Shown: positions 1-9,464, counted from the first letter of the stretch. The stretch is 64,000 nt of DNA from Aggregatibacter kilianii (GCF_003130255.1 NZ_NRCN01000001.1:186001-250000); one strand, 5' to 3'. Program-made: numbers and translations. Notes: generated from the sequence alone by a model not told the origin.

Positions 1-610
1 TGTGGGATTGGGTTTTGATATTTTACATGAAAAAATGACCGCACTTTTGGCAGAACAAGCGCGTTTGCGGGATATTCGTGCGCAGGAAATAGGGGCTAAA
101 TTAGCGAAGGCTGGTGTGGTAAATGCCTATTTGGAAGCTAAACAATTAGCCGGTGATGGCGAAGTGACACGTGCCCATTATGCCCGCCATTTGGTTCAAA
201 TTGGTAAAGTATCTAGTGATAATCAAGCCTTTAAGCGTTATTTGGGACAAGGCAAATCTGCATACGTCAAACCGCAGTGGATTGATATTCCAAGTGCTAT
301 CGAGATTATTCATGCGGCAGGCGGCATTGCCGTGTTGGCTCATCCCTTGCGTTATACCATGACCACCAAGTGGGTGCGTAAATTAGTGGAAAGTTTTAAA
401 GCCTGGGGCGGCGACGCTATGGAGATTTCAGGTTGCGGGCAAAGCCGTGACCAATTTCAATTGTTGGTGAAAATCGCCGAAGACAATCAATTGGCCGGTT
501 CCGTAGGGTCAGACTTTCATTTTCCATCTACTTGGTTGGAGTTGGGCAAATTAGCACCATTACCTCCTAACATTCCGTTTGTATTAGACCTAAAAAATAA
601 CCTTGCCTAA
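1..610 (+). CDS. rnm: RNase AM / TrpH-type PHP-domain phosphoesterase, 5'-truncated by window edge
   Basis: The reading frame is open from the first bases, and only the C-terminal two thirds (about 203 residues) is present. The family (E. coli YciV/TrpH, RNase AM) is a PHP-fold metal-dependent 5'-3' exoribonuclease that trims 5' ends of rRNA and other RNA. Visible PHP features are the histidine in AVLAHPLRY near residue 114 and the D-x-H metal motif in VGSDFHFPS near residue 171. The GTG at base 2 is not a real start, because homologues extend about 90 residues further upstream. A USS lies inside the gene near base 38. The stop codon lies in the left arm of the hairpin at 596-630. Confidence 0.85.
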   Translation, partial: VGLGFDILHEKMTALLAEQARLRDIRAQEIGAKLAKAGVVNAYLEAKQLAGDGEVTRAHYARHLVQIGKVSSDNQAFKRYLGQGKSAYVKPQWIDIPSAIEIIHAAGGIAVLAHPLRYTMTTKWVRKLVESFKAWGGDAMEISGCGQSRDQFQLLVKIAEDNQLAGSVGSDFHFPSTWLELGKLAPLPPNIPFVLDLKNNLA

Positions 611-630
611 TAAAGTTAAACAAGGTTATT
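596..630 (-). terminator. Intrinsic terminator of the LysR-type gene
   Basis: AATAACCTTG (596-605) and CAAGGTTATT (621-630) form a perfect 10-bp stem. Read on the minus strand the stem is followed by a T-run, so it fits as the terminator of the minus-strand regulator ending at 658. It also overlaps the stop of the converging rnm gene. Confidence 0.65.
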
Positions 631-657
631 AAAAATGTCATTTTTTTTGACCGCACT

Positions 658-1554
658 TTAAGGCGTTGTTCGGCATAAATTCAGTTGATGAATAAAATCA
701 ATGAACGCTGTGACTTTGGCCGCGAGATGGCGACGGTTCGGGTAAACCACATGGAGATCTAAACTTTGCTGACGATAGTCTGCAAGAACTTCAACCAATT
801 TGCCTGACGCTAATTCTTCTTCTATAAAAAAGCGGGGAGAATTGATAATACCTAAGCCCTCCGTACATAAGGCAGCTAACGTTAATCCGTTGTTACACGT
901 CAATTTGGAGCGCATTTTAACTCGTTGAGTTTTATTATACTTATCAGACTCCCAATAAATTTGGTTGCCAGAGGATTTATACAATAAACAATCATGGTGT
1001 TCTAAATCTTCCGGTGTTTGCGGGGTACCATGCTTGGCAAGATACTCTGGAGACGCCACAAAATGCATGGAAGAAGTGGCCACTTTTCGGGCAACCAGAG
1101 AGCTATCTTGCAAATAACCGATACGTAAAGCTAAATCAAATCCTTCACTCACCAGATCGATAATGCGGTCATTAAACTCAATATCTATGTGTAAATTCGG
1201 ATGGGATCTAATAAAAGAGGCGAGGTTTGGGGTAATAAAACGCAAGCCGAAATCCCGCGGTACGGACACCGTTAAATGACCTTGTAAGGAAGTAGAAAGG
1301 TTGCTGATACTGGAATCGGCGTCTTCTAACTCCAGTAAAATAGGTTGGCAGCGTTGATAATAGATACTGCCTGCTTCGGTAGGCACAATTTTACGGGTGG
1401 TACGTTGTAACAATCTGGTTTTTAGGTGTTCTTCGAGTTGTGATACCAGTTTGCTTGCCATGGCAACAGAGATATTTTGTAACGCGGCCGCTTGAGTAAA
1501 ACTTTGTGTTTCGATCACTTTACAAAAAATTGAAATTGCATTGAGTTTATCCAT
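658..1554 (-). CDS. LysR-family transcriptional regulator
   Basis: This 298-residue protein has the standard LysR length. An N-terminal winged helix-turn-helix (residues about 1-60, with FTQAAALQNISVAMASKLVSQLEE) is followed by a periplasmic-binding-protein-like effector domain (about 90-295). It resembles the CrgA/PgrR-like branch in which DKLNAISIF opens the protein. The effector and targets cannot be read from sequence. It is divergent from topA across a 98-bp gap; LysR regulators often control a divergent neighbour, but topA is an unlikely target, so the regulated gene may be elsewhere. Its terminator is at 596-630. Confidence 0.85.
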   Translation of the reverse strand: MDKLNAISIFCKVIETQSFTQAAALQNISVAMASKLVSQLEEHLKTRLLQRTTRKIVPTEAGSIYYQRCQPILLELEDADSSISNLSTSLQGHLTVSVPRDFGLRFITPNLASFIRSHPNLHIDIEFNDRIIDLVSEGFDLALRIGYLQDSSLVARKVATSSMHFVASPEYLAKHGTPQTPEDLEHHDCLLYKSSGNQIYWESDKYNKTQRVKMRSKLTCNNGLTLAALCTEGLGIINSPRFFIEEELASGKLVEVLADYRQQSLDLHVVYPNRRHLAAKVTAFIDFIHQLNLCRTTP

Positions 1555-1580
1555 TTATTGTGCCTTTTGGAAAAAAGTAG

Positions 1581-1609
1581 TTGACCTGACTAAAGATAGT
1601 TAGCAATAT
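1581..1609 (+). promoter_or_regulatory. Candidate sigma-70 promoter for topA
   Basis: TTGACC (1581-1586), a 17-base spacer and CAATAT (1604-1609) match the sigma-70 pattern well. The expected start near 1616 leaves a leader of about 37 bases before the topA ATG. Inferred from sequence only. Confidence 0.45.
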
Positions 1610-1652
1610 AGCGGGCAATTTTACATAAATTAAACAGAATTAGGTAATAATA

Positions 1653-4259
1653 ATGAGTAAATCCTTGGTTATTGTGGAGTCGCCGGCAAAGGCGAAAACC
1701 ATTAATAAATATTTAGGAAGCAATTATGTGGTGAAATCCAGCATCGGGCATATTCGTGACTTGCCGACAGTGGGTTCCGGCAATGGTGAAAAAGCCAAGC
1801 CAATCTCAACGAAAGGGTTGAGTTTAGAAGAAAAACAGGCGCTTAAACAAAAGAAAGAACAAGACGCCTTAGTCAAACGTATGGGCGTTGACCCTTATCA
1901 CAGTTGGAAAGCCAATTATCAAATCTTACCCGGCAAAGAAAAAGTTGTTGCCGAATTAAAATCTCTCGCTAAAAAAGCCGATCACATTTACCTCGCAACC
2001 GACTTGGATAGAGAAGGGGAAGCTATCGCCTGGCATTTACGTGAAGTAATTGGCGGTGATAACGAACGCTTTAGCCGCGTAGTATTTAATGAAATCACTA
2101 AAAACGCCATTAAACAGGCCTTTGAACACCCCGAACCGTTGAATATGGATCGCGTTAACGCTCAACAAACCCGTCGTTTTTTAGATCGTGTGGTAGGGTT
2201 TATGGTGTCGCCATTGCTTTGGAAAAAAGTAGCACGTGGCTTGTCAGCAGGACGCGTCCAGTCTGTTGCGGTGAAATTGATTGTTGAGCGTGAACGGGAA
2301 ATTAAAGCCTTTGTGCCACAAGAATACTGGGAAGTTTCCGTTTTAACCGACACGGCGAAACATGAACAAATTCGTTTGGATGTGGTGCAATTTAAAGGCA
2401 AAAAATTTGAGCCAAAAAATGCCGAACAAGCACAAAGTGCGGTGGATTTTTTAACTAAATCTGATTATGTCATTTCCGATTTGGAAACCAAACCCACCAG
2501 TTCTAAAGCCCGCGCGCCATTTATCACCTCAACCTTACAGCAAACTGCCAGCACCCGTTTGGGCTTTGGCGTGAAGAAAACCATGATGTTGGCGCAGCGT
2601 TTATATGAGGCGGGTTACATTACTTATATGCGTACCGACTCCACCAATTTGAGTCAAGATGCATTAAATATGGTGCGCGGTTATATTGAAAAACATTATG
2701 GCGCACCTTATTTGCCGGCCAAACCGAATTTCTATTCCAGCAAAGAAAATGCGCAAGAAGCACACGAAGCGATTCGCCCATCGGATATTCATATCGGTTC
2801 GCATGATTTGGTCGGCATGGAAAAAGATGCCGAGCGTTTATATGACCTGATTTGGCGTCAATTTGTTGCCTGTCAAATGCCGGCAGCACAATATGACAGC
2901 ACCACCTTAACGGTAAGGGCAGGGGATTACACCTTAACTGCGAAGGGGCGTATTTTACGCTTTGACGGTTGGACGAAAGTATTGCCACAACCAGGAAAAT
3001 CACCTGAAGATCAGGCACTTCCGGATGTAGCGGTAAATACCACGCTGAATTTATTGACGGTGGAACCGCAACAATATTTCACCAAACCGCCGGCACGTTT
3101 TTCTGAAGCAGCGTTGGTTAAAGAACTTGAAAAACGTGGTATCGGACGACCTTCTACTTATGCGGCAATTATTTCCACCATTCAAGAACGCGGTTATGTA
3201 CGTACTGAAAATCGTCGTTTCTATGCAGAAAAAATGGGGGAAATTGTCACTGATCGTTTAAATCAATCTTTCGCCGATTTAATGAATTATGATTTTACCG
3301 CGAATATGGAAGACGTGTTGGATCAAATTGCATCCGGCACAAAAGACTGGAAAACAGAATTAAATCAATTCTTCAAAGATTTCTCTAAACAATTAAGCAA
3401 AGCAGAATTAGATGAATTAGAAGGCGGTATGCGCCCAAATAGCTTGGTGCCGACGGATATTCATTGCCCGACTTGTAGTCGCAATATGGCGATTAGAACC
3501 GCCAGTACCGGCGTATTTTTAGGCTGTACCGGATATTCTTTACCTCCGAAAGAACGTTGTAAAACCACCATTAACTTGATTCCTGAAGCGGAATTATTAA
3601 ACGTGCTGGATGATGCTTCCGAAACCAAAGCATTAATGGAGCGGAAACGTTGTCCTAAATGCAGTACTGCAATGGACAGCTATATTATTGATCCACATCG
3701 CAAATTACATATTTGCGGCAACAATCCGAATTGTGACGGGTATTTAATTGAAGAAGGCAAATTCAAAATTAAAGGTTACGACGGTCCGATTGTTGAGTGC
3801 GATAAATGCGGTGGCGATATGCATTTGAAACTAGGTCGTTTCGGTAAGTACATGGCTTGTACGCAATGTGACAACACCCGAAAGATTTTGAGAAACGGTG
3901 AAGTCGCTCCACCGAAAGAAGAGCCGATTCATTTCCCTGAATTGAGATGTGAAAAGTCAGACGCGTATTTTGTGTTGCGCGATGGCGCGGGTGGTGTGTT
4001 TATGTCCGCCCATAATTTCCCGAAATCTCGTGAAACCCGAGCACCAAAAGTTGCTGAATTGGCCTTATATCGTGATCGTTTACCGGAAAAATTAAGCTAT
4101 TTAGCCGAAGCTCCACAAACCGACCCGGAAGGCAATGAAGCAATTATTCGTTTTAGTCGCAAGGAAAAACGCCAATATGTGACTTCCGAAAAAAATGGCA
4201 AAGCGACCAAATGGATTGTGGATTTTGTAGATGGCAAATGGGTAGAACGTAAGAAGTAA
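1653..4259 (+). CDS. topA: DNA topoisomerase I
   Basis: An 868-residue type IA topoisomerase that relaxes negatively supercoiled DNA through a transient 5'-phosphotyrosine. The Toprim domain is at the N terminus ([14 protein letters not shown]; acidic triad in TDLDREGEA near residue 117). The catalytic tyrosine is Tyr325 in YITYMRTDS. Three C-terminal four-cysteine zinc ribbons follow: CPTCSRN, CPKCSTA and CDKCGGD (about residues 605-750), then a short basic tail. Length and order match E. coli TopA. ATG at 1653 follows AGGTAATAATA. Monocistronic, with a USS-pair terminator immediately after the stop. One USS lies inside the gene near 2434. Confidence 0.97.
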   Translation: MSKSLVIVESPAKAKTINKYLGSNYVVKSSIGHIRDLPTVGSGNGEKAKPISTKGLSLEEKQALKQKKEQDALVKRMGVDPYHSWKANYQILPGKEKVVAELKSLAKKADHIYLATDLDREGEAIAWHLREVIGGDNERFSRVVFNEITKNAIKQAFEHPEPLNMDRVNAQQTRRFLDRVVGFMVSPLLWKKVARGLSAGRVQSVAVKLIVEREREIKAFVPQEYWEVSVLTDTAKHEQIRLDVVQFKGKKFEPKNAEQAQSAVDFLTKSDYVISDLETKPTSSKARAPFITSTLQQTASTRLGFGVKKTMMLAQRLYEAGYITYMRTDSTNLSQDALNMVRGYIEKHYGAPYLPAKPNFYSSKENAQEAHEAIRPSDIHIGSHDLVGMEKDAERLYDLIWRQFVACQMPAAQYDSTTLTVRAGDYTLTAKGRILRFDGWTKVLPQPGKSPEDQALPDVAVNTTLNLLTVEPQQYFTKPPARFSEAALVKELEKRGIGRPSTYAAIISTIQERGYVRTENRRFYAEKMGEIVTDRLNQSFADLMNYDFTANMEDVLDQIASGTKDWKTELNQFFKDFSKQLSKAELDELEGGMRPNSLVPTDIHCPTCSRNMAIRTASTGVFLGCTGYSLPPKERCKTTINLIPEAELLNVLDDASETKALMERKRCPKCSTAMDSYIIDPHRKLHICGNNPNCDGYLIEEGKFKIKGYDGPIVECDKCGGDMHLKLGRFGKYMACTQCDNTRKILRNGEVAPPKEEPIHFPELRCEKSDAYFVLRDGAGGVFMSAHNFPKSRETRAPKVAELALYRDRLPEKLSYLAEAPQTDPEGNEAIIRFSRKEKRQYVTSEKNGKATKWIVDFVDGKWVERKK

Positions 4260-4261
4260 AT

Positions 4262-4303
4262 AAAGTGCGGTCAAAAAAACAAATGAATTTTTGACCGCAC
4301 TTT
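4262..4303 (+). terminator. USS-pair intrinsic terminator of topA
   Basis: Two uptake signals in inverted orientation form a perfect 16-bp stem (4262-4277 with 4288-4303) followed by TTTTC. It begins just past the topA stop codon. Typical of the paired-USS terminators of this family. Confidence 0.85.
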
Positions 4304-4309
4304 TCTTAT

Positions 4310-4335
4310 AAAAAACCACCGTTATTGGTGTTTTT
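4310..4335 (-). terminator. Probable terminator of the DUF4198 gene
   Basis: A short CACC/GGTG stem flanked by A-runs and T-runs (AAAAAC before, TTTTTT after) lies between the topA terminator and the stop of the minus-strand gene at 4346. The flanking runs mean it could work on either strand. Confidence 0.45.
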
Positions 4336-4345
4336 TGTTTTTCCA

Positions 4346-5182
4346 TTAATGATGGTGGTGATGTTCATGTGGCGTATATTGCGCGCGTTTTTCCCCGACA
4401 GGTAAAACCAATGTGGCATAGCTGGCTGAATGTTGGCACACTTTTGGATCGCTAAATTCAGTTTTATGTACGACTTTTACTTTCCATAACCCTTCAATTA
4501 ACGGTAGAAAATTCACTTTGCCATCTTTATCGGTCTTACTGGAAAAACCTTGGACTTCACGGTGTTCTTCTGCAGATTCAATGTCTTTAACAACAACGGT
4601 ATCTGCGGTCGCAATGACGGTTTCACCCGCCAATGGTTTACCTTTATAGAAAATTTGCAATGGGAAAATTTCCCCTTCCTTCAATTCGGTAGGGCTTTTT
4701 AATGGCACAATTTCTAATTCTTGACCTAATTTTTCTTTAAACACCGTTGAATCAGCTTTATCACCCACGGTGACCAAGCTTTTACCGAACATTTGAGTTT
4801 GTTCGCAATAAGTCGCGTCAGTCATTTTTTGCATATTTTCTTGTTTCCAACCTTTTGCATTCTTCGACCAAAAAGTCGGTTTATAAGTAGCACTTACCCA
4901 ATATGAACCTTCTGCTAACGGTTTTTCCAAAGTGTATTGATAATTTTCGCCTTGTTGTTTCAGTGCGGTTACCATAGCGTTTTTATCAGTTACTTCAAGC
5001 GGAGCAAAAAAATGTAACCGATCATCCGCAATTTTCTCTGCATAAGGGAAATGATGGCCATATGCTAACTCGGCTTTAAGTACGTCTTTCGCCTCAATAT
5101 GTGCCGGAGCAACAACCCAAACTTCATGTGCCTGTGCTAAACCGGCTAATCCTAATAATGTAATAAGCAATGATTTTTTCAT
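4346..5182 (-). CDS. DUF4198-family periplasmic protein with histidine-rich C terminus
   Basis: 278 residues with a clear signal peptide (MKKSLLITLLGLAGLAQA) followed by HEVWV, the usual opening of mature DUF4198 proteins. The middle part (about 150-235) looks like a carboxypeptidase-regulatory/Ig-like beta domain. The last residues are a natural histidine cluster (HEHHHHH), pointing to a periplasmic metal-binding role. Family members such as NikK act next to NikMQO-type nickel/cobalt ECF transporters; none is in this window, so this copy is an orphan and its metal is unknown. It appears monocistronic. Confidence 0.75.
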   Translation of the reverse strand: MKKSLLITLLGLAGLAQAHEVWVVAPAHIEAKDVLKAELAYGHHFPYAEKIADDRLHFFAPLEVTDKNAMVTALKQQGENYQYTLEKPLAEGSYWVSATYKPTFWSKNAKGWKQENMQKMTDATYCEQTQMFGKSLVTVGDKADSTVFKEKLGQELEIVPLKSPTELKEGEIFPLQIFYKGKPLAGETVIATADTVVVKDIESAEEHREVQGFSSKTDKDGKVNFLPLIEGLWKVKVVHKTEFSDPKVCQHSASYATLVLPVGEKRAQYTPHEHHHHH

Positions 5183-5260
5183 CCTTTATTTCCTTCTTGG
5201 GGGGTAATTAATTAAAAATTAAAGTAAAAAGTAATTTCGCAGGATAAAAAAAGTAATGCA

Positions 5261-5298
5261 AAAAAAAGGAGTAGTCAATAAAAAATATTAACTACTCC
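5261..5298 (-). terminator. Intrinsic terminator of uspE
   Basis: GGAGTAGT (5268-5275) pairs with ACTACTCC (5291-5298). On the minus strand the stem is followed by a run of seven T. It sits 12 bases past the uspE stop. Confidence 0.65.
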
Positions 5299-5309
5299 GC
5301 AAGTTTATC

Positions 5310-6242
5310 TTAATCGTCCTTTTTCGACGGTTTAATCGCTAATAAATTGCAGTTTAATTTGCTAATCACATGTTCTGCCGTGTTGCCTAAAAAGGCGGCT
5401 GACAGACCTGTTCGACCGATAGTACCAAGAATAACCAATTCCGCTTCTAATTTTTCAGCCACTTGGGGAATAACATCTTCCGGGAAACCTTCCAAAACGT
5501 GTGTATGATCGCCATCAATACCATATTTTTGACGTAACGCTTTCATATTCAACAAATACTGTCCACGTAATCCGCTACTATATTCGCCGGAACTAAATTC
5601 CGGTAAGTCAATGGCCATATTAATCGGTGTTGGTGGATAAGCTGTGACAAGATGAATATTGCCACGATCTAAAGAATCGGCTAAATCCATACTTAATGAA
5701 ACCAATTCGTCATTAAATGTGCTGTGGGCCTCATTTTCATCATCAGAAACATTCACGGCAACCAAAATACGACGTTGATGTTTCCAATCACCATCTTTAA
5801 CCATCAAAATCGGAGTAGGGCATTTACGCAAAATTTGCCAATCCACCGGGGTGACAATTAAGGATTTCAGGCTTTCTTCCGCATTAGTGTACTTCACAAC
5901 CAAATCGTAGTTGTGATTTTCCACTTCGGTGGTAATGGCTTCTGCTTCATTGCTATGCCAAACCACAGTAGATGCAAATTCAATACCGTCAGAGGCGTAT
6001 TTTTCAATATAAGGCTGGATAGCCAGCTTGCGCTGTTCAATCACATTGTGATGCATTTCTTCACGCTCTTCTGAAGAAAGTAGAGCTGACATTTCATAAG
6101 ATAAGTCATAAATGGCAAAGAATAGGGTAATTTTGACGGGATTTGGACTTTTTTGCTCTTTCGCTAATCGAACAGCTCTGGCAAGAGCGTATTGTTTGTC
6201 ATTTTCCGGGTTTAAAACAACCAGTATATTATTGAATTTCAT
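5310..6242 (-). CDS. uspE: Universal stress protein E
   Basis: 310 residues made of two tandem Usp domains, about 1-150 (KFNNILVVLNPEND) and 160-305 (QRRILVAVNVSDDEN). The second ends with the nucleotide-binding-like GTIGRTGLSAAFLGNTAE motif. UspE is a cytoplasmic stress-response protein linked in E. coli to aggregation and oxidative-stress resistance. ATG at 6242 was chosen because GGAGG lies seven bases upstream; a TTG two codons earlier lacks that spacing. It lies downstream of fnr on the same strand (gap about 120 bp), the same pairing as in Haemophilus and E. coli. Confidence 0.93.
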   Translation of the reverse strand: MKFNNILVVLNPENDKQYALARAVRLAKEQKSPNPVKITLFFAIYDLSYEMSALLSSEEREEMHHNVIEQRKLAIQPYIEKYASDGIEFASTVVWHSNEAEAITTEVENHNYDLVVKYTNAEESLKSLIVTPVDWQILRKCPTPILMVKDGDWKHQRRILVAVNVSDDENEAHSTFNDELVSLSMDLADSLDRGNIHLVTAYPPTPINMAIDLPEFSSGEYSSGLRGQYLLNMKALRQKYGIDGDHTHVLEGFPEDVIPQVAEKLEAELVILGTIGRTGLSAAFLGNTAEHVISKLNCNLLAIKPSKKDD

Positions 6243-6322
6243 ACACAACCTCCATTATTGCTACTCAAATAGGGTAGAACATATTTGATGAAATAACAAG
6301 GCGCGGTTTTTAAAAAGATGAT

Positions 6323-6349
6323 CTAGTGCAACATTTTTTGCTGCACTAG
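6323..6349 (-). terminator. Hairpin between fnr and uspE, weak terminator or processing site
   Basis: CTAGTGCA (6323-6330) pairs with TGCACTAG (6342-6349) just after the fnr stop. No T-run follows on the minus strand, so it may partly separate fnr from uspE or stabilise a 3' end rather than stop transcription. Confidence 0.35.
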
Positions 6350-6364
6350 TGATAGGAAAAAAAA

Positions 6365-7138
6365 TTAGATAACCATTTTGATTTTGGTTTTATTGGTGCC
6401 GGATAATTCGATCAATTCAGCCATATTATTAATCGTAATGTATTTGCCTTGAACCGATAAAATACCTAATTTTTGGAAACGACCTAACAGGCGGCTGATG
6501 GTTTCAACCGTCAAACCAAGATAGTTGCCAATATCACCACGAGTCATGGTTAAACGAAATTCACGTGCGGAAAAACCGCGAGCAGAATAACGTTGAGAGA
6601 GATTATAAATAAAGGCAGCCAAGCGCTCTTCAGCGTTCATTTTAGACAGTAACAAAATCATTTCCTGATCGCTTTTAATTTCATTACTCATCAAACGCAT
6701 AATTTGTTGGCGTAATTTCGGCATTTTGCCGGATAAATCATCTAAAATATCAAAGGGAATTTCACACACCATGGCTGTTTCCAAGGCTTGAGCAAAACTC
6801 GGATGTTGCATATTCATAATAGCGTCAAAACCGACCAAATCACCGGGTAAATGAAACGAGGTAATTTGCTCTTCACCGGTTTCACTAATTGTGTAGGATT
6901 TAATCGTGCCCGAACGAATAGCATAGAGCGAGCTTAACTCATCTCCTGCCTTGAAAAGAACTTGAGATTTCTGAATTGGCTTTTTGCGCTCAATAATATT
7001 ATCTAACTGATCCAACTCGTGCTCATTGAGTGTAAAAGGAATGCACAACTGGCTAATACTGCAGTTTTGACAATGAATAGCACAGCCACCGGATTGCACC
7101 CGACGTCCTAATTTTGTGTCTGCCGTTAGAATTTTCAT
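6365..7138 (-). CDS. fnr: FNR oxygen-sensing transcriptional regulator
   Basis: 257 residues, near-identical in layout to E. coli FNR. The N terminus carries the iron-sulfur ligand cysteines Cys23, Cys26 and Cys32 ([16 protein letters not shown]), and a fourth cysteine sits near residue 125 (AMVCEIPF). A cyclic-nucleotide-fold domain is followed by a Crp-type helix-turn-helix ([25 protein letters not shown]) near 195-225. Under low oxygen the 4Fe-4S protein dimerises and binds TTGAT-N4-ATCAA. A close match to that site lies 45 bases upstream, which suggests autoregulation. Confidence 0.97.
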   Translation of the reverse strand: MKILTADTKLGRRVQSGGCAIHCQNCSISQLCIPFTLNEHELDQLDNIIERKKPIQKSQVLFKAGDELSSLYAIRSGTIKSYTISETGEEQITSFHLPGDLVGFDAIMNMQHPSFAQALETAMVCEIPFDILDDLSGKMPKLRQQIMRLMSNEIKSDQEMILLLSKMNAEERLAAFIYNLSQRYSARGFSAREFRLTMTRGDIGNYLGLTVETISRLLGRFQKLGILSVQGKYITINNMAELIELSGTNKTKIKMVI

Positions 7139-7182
7139 CTGTTCCCCAAACTCAAAGAAAAAACACCAAAAATCGTGTAAAA

Positions 7183-7196
7183 TTGATCTAACTCAA
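7183..7196. promoter_or_regulatory. FNR-box-like site between fnr and a divergent small gene
   Basis: TTGATCTAACTCAA matches the FNR consensus TTGAT-N4-ATCAA at nine of ten specified bases. It lies about 45 bases before the fnr ATG and about 50 bases before the divergent peptide gene, so it could repress fnr and/or act on the other side. Confidence 0.6.
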
Positions 7197-7247
7197 TAAT
7201 ACCACTAAATAGTAAATTTAAGAAGTATAAAACACATACGAGGAAAT

Positions 7248-7403
7248 ATGGCAGCCGAAAAACTTACAAAAAAACGTTTAATTCAGATTCTTATCATGTT
7301 GATAATATTGCTTATTGCATTCTTTTATCGCACTTTTTACCATCAACCTGAAACGAACTCTCAAGAAACGTCGCTAAAATCAACCGCACTTTCAACAAGA
7401 TGA
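7248..7403 (+). CDS. Small single-pass membrane protein (51 aa), unknown function
   Basis: This short gene is preceded by AGGAAA two bases before ATG at 7248 and encodes 51 residues. A basic start (MAAEKLTKKR) leads into a strongly hydrophobic segment at about 11-27 (LIQILIMLIILLIAFFYRT), then a polar tail. The tail is partly encoded by a USS (ACCGCACTT near 7384), the usual sign of uptake-sequence drift into tolerant coding positions. Divergent from fnr with an FNR-type box between. I do not recognise the family. The ribosome-binding site, membrane profile and following terminator support a real gene. Confidence 0.6.
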   Translation: MAAEKLTKKRLIQILIMLIILLIAFFYRTFYHQPETNSQETSLKSTALSTR

Positions 7404-7422
7404 ATAAATTGATTATAAAAAG

Positions 7423-7450
7423 AAAGGCTAAGTCATAAAACTTAGCCTTT
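7423..7450. terminator. Bidirectional terminator between the small gene and ftnB
   Basis: AAAGGCTAAG (7423-7432) pairs with CTTAGCCTTT (7441-7450). T-rich tracts follow on both strands, so it can end the plus-strand peptide gene and the minus-strand ferritin operon. Confidence 0.75.
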
Positions 7451-7464
7451 TCATGTTTATTAGA

Positions 7465-7965
7465 TTAGTTACTTGCTGTCGCTAATGCTGCTAAATCTTT
7501 ATCTACAAGGAACAAACCTTTACCATCTTCACCAAGCAGATTTAATTTATCAAGAATGCGACTAAACAATTTTTCTTCTTCGTGTTGTTCCGCCACATAC
7601 CATTGTAAGAAGTTAAATGCAGAGTAGTCTTTTTCTTCAAAAGTTTTACCTACTAACTCATTAATTTTACTGGTAATTAATTTTTCATGTTGATAAGTCA
7701 ATTCAAGTACTTGTTTTAATGAAGTAAATTGATGTGGTGGCTCATCAATTTGACTAATCACTGCCAACGCACCTGTTTCATTTAAATAAGTAAATAATTT
7801 ACGCATGTGTTGCATTTCTTCAGCTGCGTGAGCAGATAAAAATTTAGCCGCACCTTCAAAGCCTTCTTGTTCGCACCATGCACTCATTTGTAAGTATAAA
7901 TTTGAAGAATAGAATTCCAAATTCATTTGATCATTTAATAGTTTAATCACGCTATTTGACAACAT
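7465..7965 (-). CDS. ftnB: Non-heme ferritin, second of tandem pair
   Basis: 166 residues of the bacterial ferritin family, which oxidises Fe(II) and stores it as a mineral in a 24-subunit cytoplasmic cage. Four-helix-bundle and ferroxidase motifs are visible: the N-terminal helix glutamate in [12 protein letters not shown], the E-x-x-H pair in [12 protein letters not shown] near residue 50, and the conserved [14 protein letters not shown] near 126-139. Only 16 bases separate it from the upstream paralogue, so the two are co-transcribed and may form mixed cages. Haemophilus has the same tandem arrangement. The symbol follows gene order. Confidence 0.9.
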   Translation of the reverse strand: MLSNSVIKLLNDQMNLEFYSSNLYLQMSAWCEQEGFEGAAKFLSAHAAEEMQHMRKLFTYLNETGALAVISQIDEPPHQFTSLKQVLELTYQHEKLITSKINELVGKTFEEKDYSAFNFLQWYVAEQHEEEKLFSRILDKLNLLGEDGKGLFLVDKDLAALATASN

Positions 7966-7981
7966 TTTATTTCTCCTATTC

Positions 7982-8467
7982 TTATAAAGTTTTTAACTCA
8001 CGATCAATGTAGTAAAGCGCTGTGCCGCTTTCACCAAGAAGTTTAAATTTATCAACAATACTGTTAAATAATTTTTCTTCTTCGTGTTGTTCTGCTACAT
8101 ACCATTGTAAGAAATTGAAAGTGGAGTAGTCTTTTTCAGCAAAAGTACATTCAACTAATTCATTGATTTTGGATGTCACTAGTTTTTCATGTTCTAATGT
8201 TGTTTCAAAAACTTCTTTTAATGAAGCATAATCGTGTTTAGGCGCTTCAATTTTACCCAATAACGGCATACCGCTAGTTTCACTTACATAAGTGAATAAT
8301 TTTTGCATATGCTCTAATTCTTCATCTGCGTGGCGAAGTAAAAATGCTGCCGCCCCCTCATAACCATGGTTGTCACACCATGCACTCATTTGTAAATAAA
8401 CATTTGACGAATAGAATTCAAGATTAATTTGTTCATTTAATTTTGCTGTAATCGCTTTACTAAGCAT
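7982..8467 (-). CDS. ftnA: Non-heme ferritin, first of tandem pair
   Basis: 161 residues from ATG at 8467; an in-frame GTG three codons earlier is possible, but the ATG gives the same MLS start as the neighbouring ferritin and follows AAGGAAAG. Ferroxidase motifs are intact: [24 protein letters not shown] and [14 protein letters not shown]. It is clearly homologous to the following ftnB over the full length, a tandem duplication typical of Pasteurellaceae. It opens the ferritin operon and is preceded by the 1-kb AT-rich region, which presumably holds the promoter. Confidence 0.9.
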   Translation of the reverse strand: MLSKAITAKLNEQINLEFYSSNVYLQMSAWCDNHGYEGAAAFLLRHADEELEHMQKLFTYVSETSGMPLLGKIEAPKHDYASLKEVFETTLEHEKLVTSKINELVECTFAEKDYSTFNFLQWYVAEQHEEEKLFNSIVDKFKLLGESGTALYYIDRELKTL

Positions 8468-9464
8468 AACCAACACCTTTCCTTAATGATTTTGTTAAAA
8501 GATTAATCACAATACAACTTAATTTGCTGTGCACATTTTATTCATCCAATTGAGAATAGTCAACCTAAATTTAAAATTATTTTTATGTAACACATTAATT
8601 TTAAATAAATTTTACAATAACAACAATTCTCATTTAGATAAAGTTACTGAAATAAATTCTCAATTGTAACTAAATTGTTAAAGTACGCTTCCCCATAGAC
8701 CGGATAAAAAAGAGTAGATAAAGAGTCGTTATAGCTTCCGGTTTATTGTATATGCACTGAACTCAATTTAGATCAAAAGACAATTTTCCTTCTTTAGATT
8801 AACCGTGCTTTAATCCCAAAATTATCTCCGATTTTTTACATAGGGTTATCACTAAAAAGAGACATGATCATTATTAATAATCTCAAAATAGTCATTTTGT
8901 AAAGTGATGTATGAAAAGTAAATGCCAATGAACGTCGTGGCAACATTGAAAAAGAAGCGTCTATATATTTCCTAATCATTAGTTCATTTAATAAAACCAA
9001 AAATCTGACCTTAAGACGTTACATGGTAATGAATTAGAAGAGTCATAGCATCATTTACCTAAATGTTACTTTTGTAATTTTATATTTAACATAATATGTG
9101 TTATGCGAAGTTAGTGACAAAGTAAACAAACACTACTATTTAATAAAAACACAGACTTATGCACAAGTCACTCTTACTAGTAAAACTAGACAAAAACTCG
9201 CTTTAGCAAGGTATATAACAAATTAAGAAATGAAGTTATGGACTTTAAATTTGAAATGTAAATAATTCTTCAATAAGAAATGAAGTCGATAAAAGTATTC
9301 TAATGAGCCTAAATCACAACTTATGTCTATCCATTTTAATGTCATGTTTTTACTATAAAAATTACTCTGTTTTATAGATAAACTATATGAAATAGATCGC
9401 GCTACGTGAAATCTGAGGTAATTATCAGGCTTCATTATGCTGAATTTTTAAAATACATAATAAA
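8468..9464. other. About 1 kb AT-rich region without a convincing gene
   Basis: The stretch is far more AT-rich than its neighbours and is stop-dense on both strands. The longest open frame (70 codons, minus strand, 9223-9435) has no ribosome-binding site and no recognisable motif. Isolated TGAGAAT and ATTCTCA words near 8551, 8627 and 8660 resemble halves of a Fur site and may belong to the ferritin promoter. The 13-base word TAAGAAATGAAGT occurs at 9224-9236 and 9274-9286, exactly 50 bases apart. No USS core is seen here, unlike most gaps in the window. Confidence 0.6.

Noticed and set aside
2620..3018. 132-codon frame antisense to topA
   Set aside because: Lies wholly within topA with no supporting signal.
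8545..8670. Fur box upstream of the ferritins
   Set aside because: Only half-site words (TGAGAAT, ATTCTCA) are present, too far apart to form one Fur site with confidence.
8756..8790. Second FNR site in the AT-rich region
   Set aside because: Only the ATCAA half matches; the other half is wrong.
9223..9435. 70-codon minus-strand frame in the AT-rich region
   Set aside because: No ribosome-binding site, no family likeness and composition typical of non-coding DNA.
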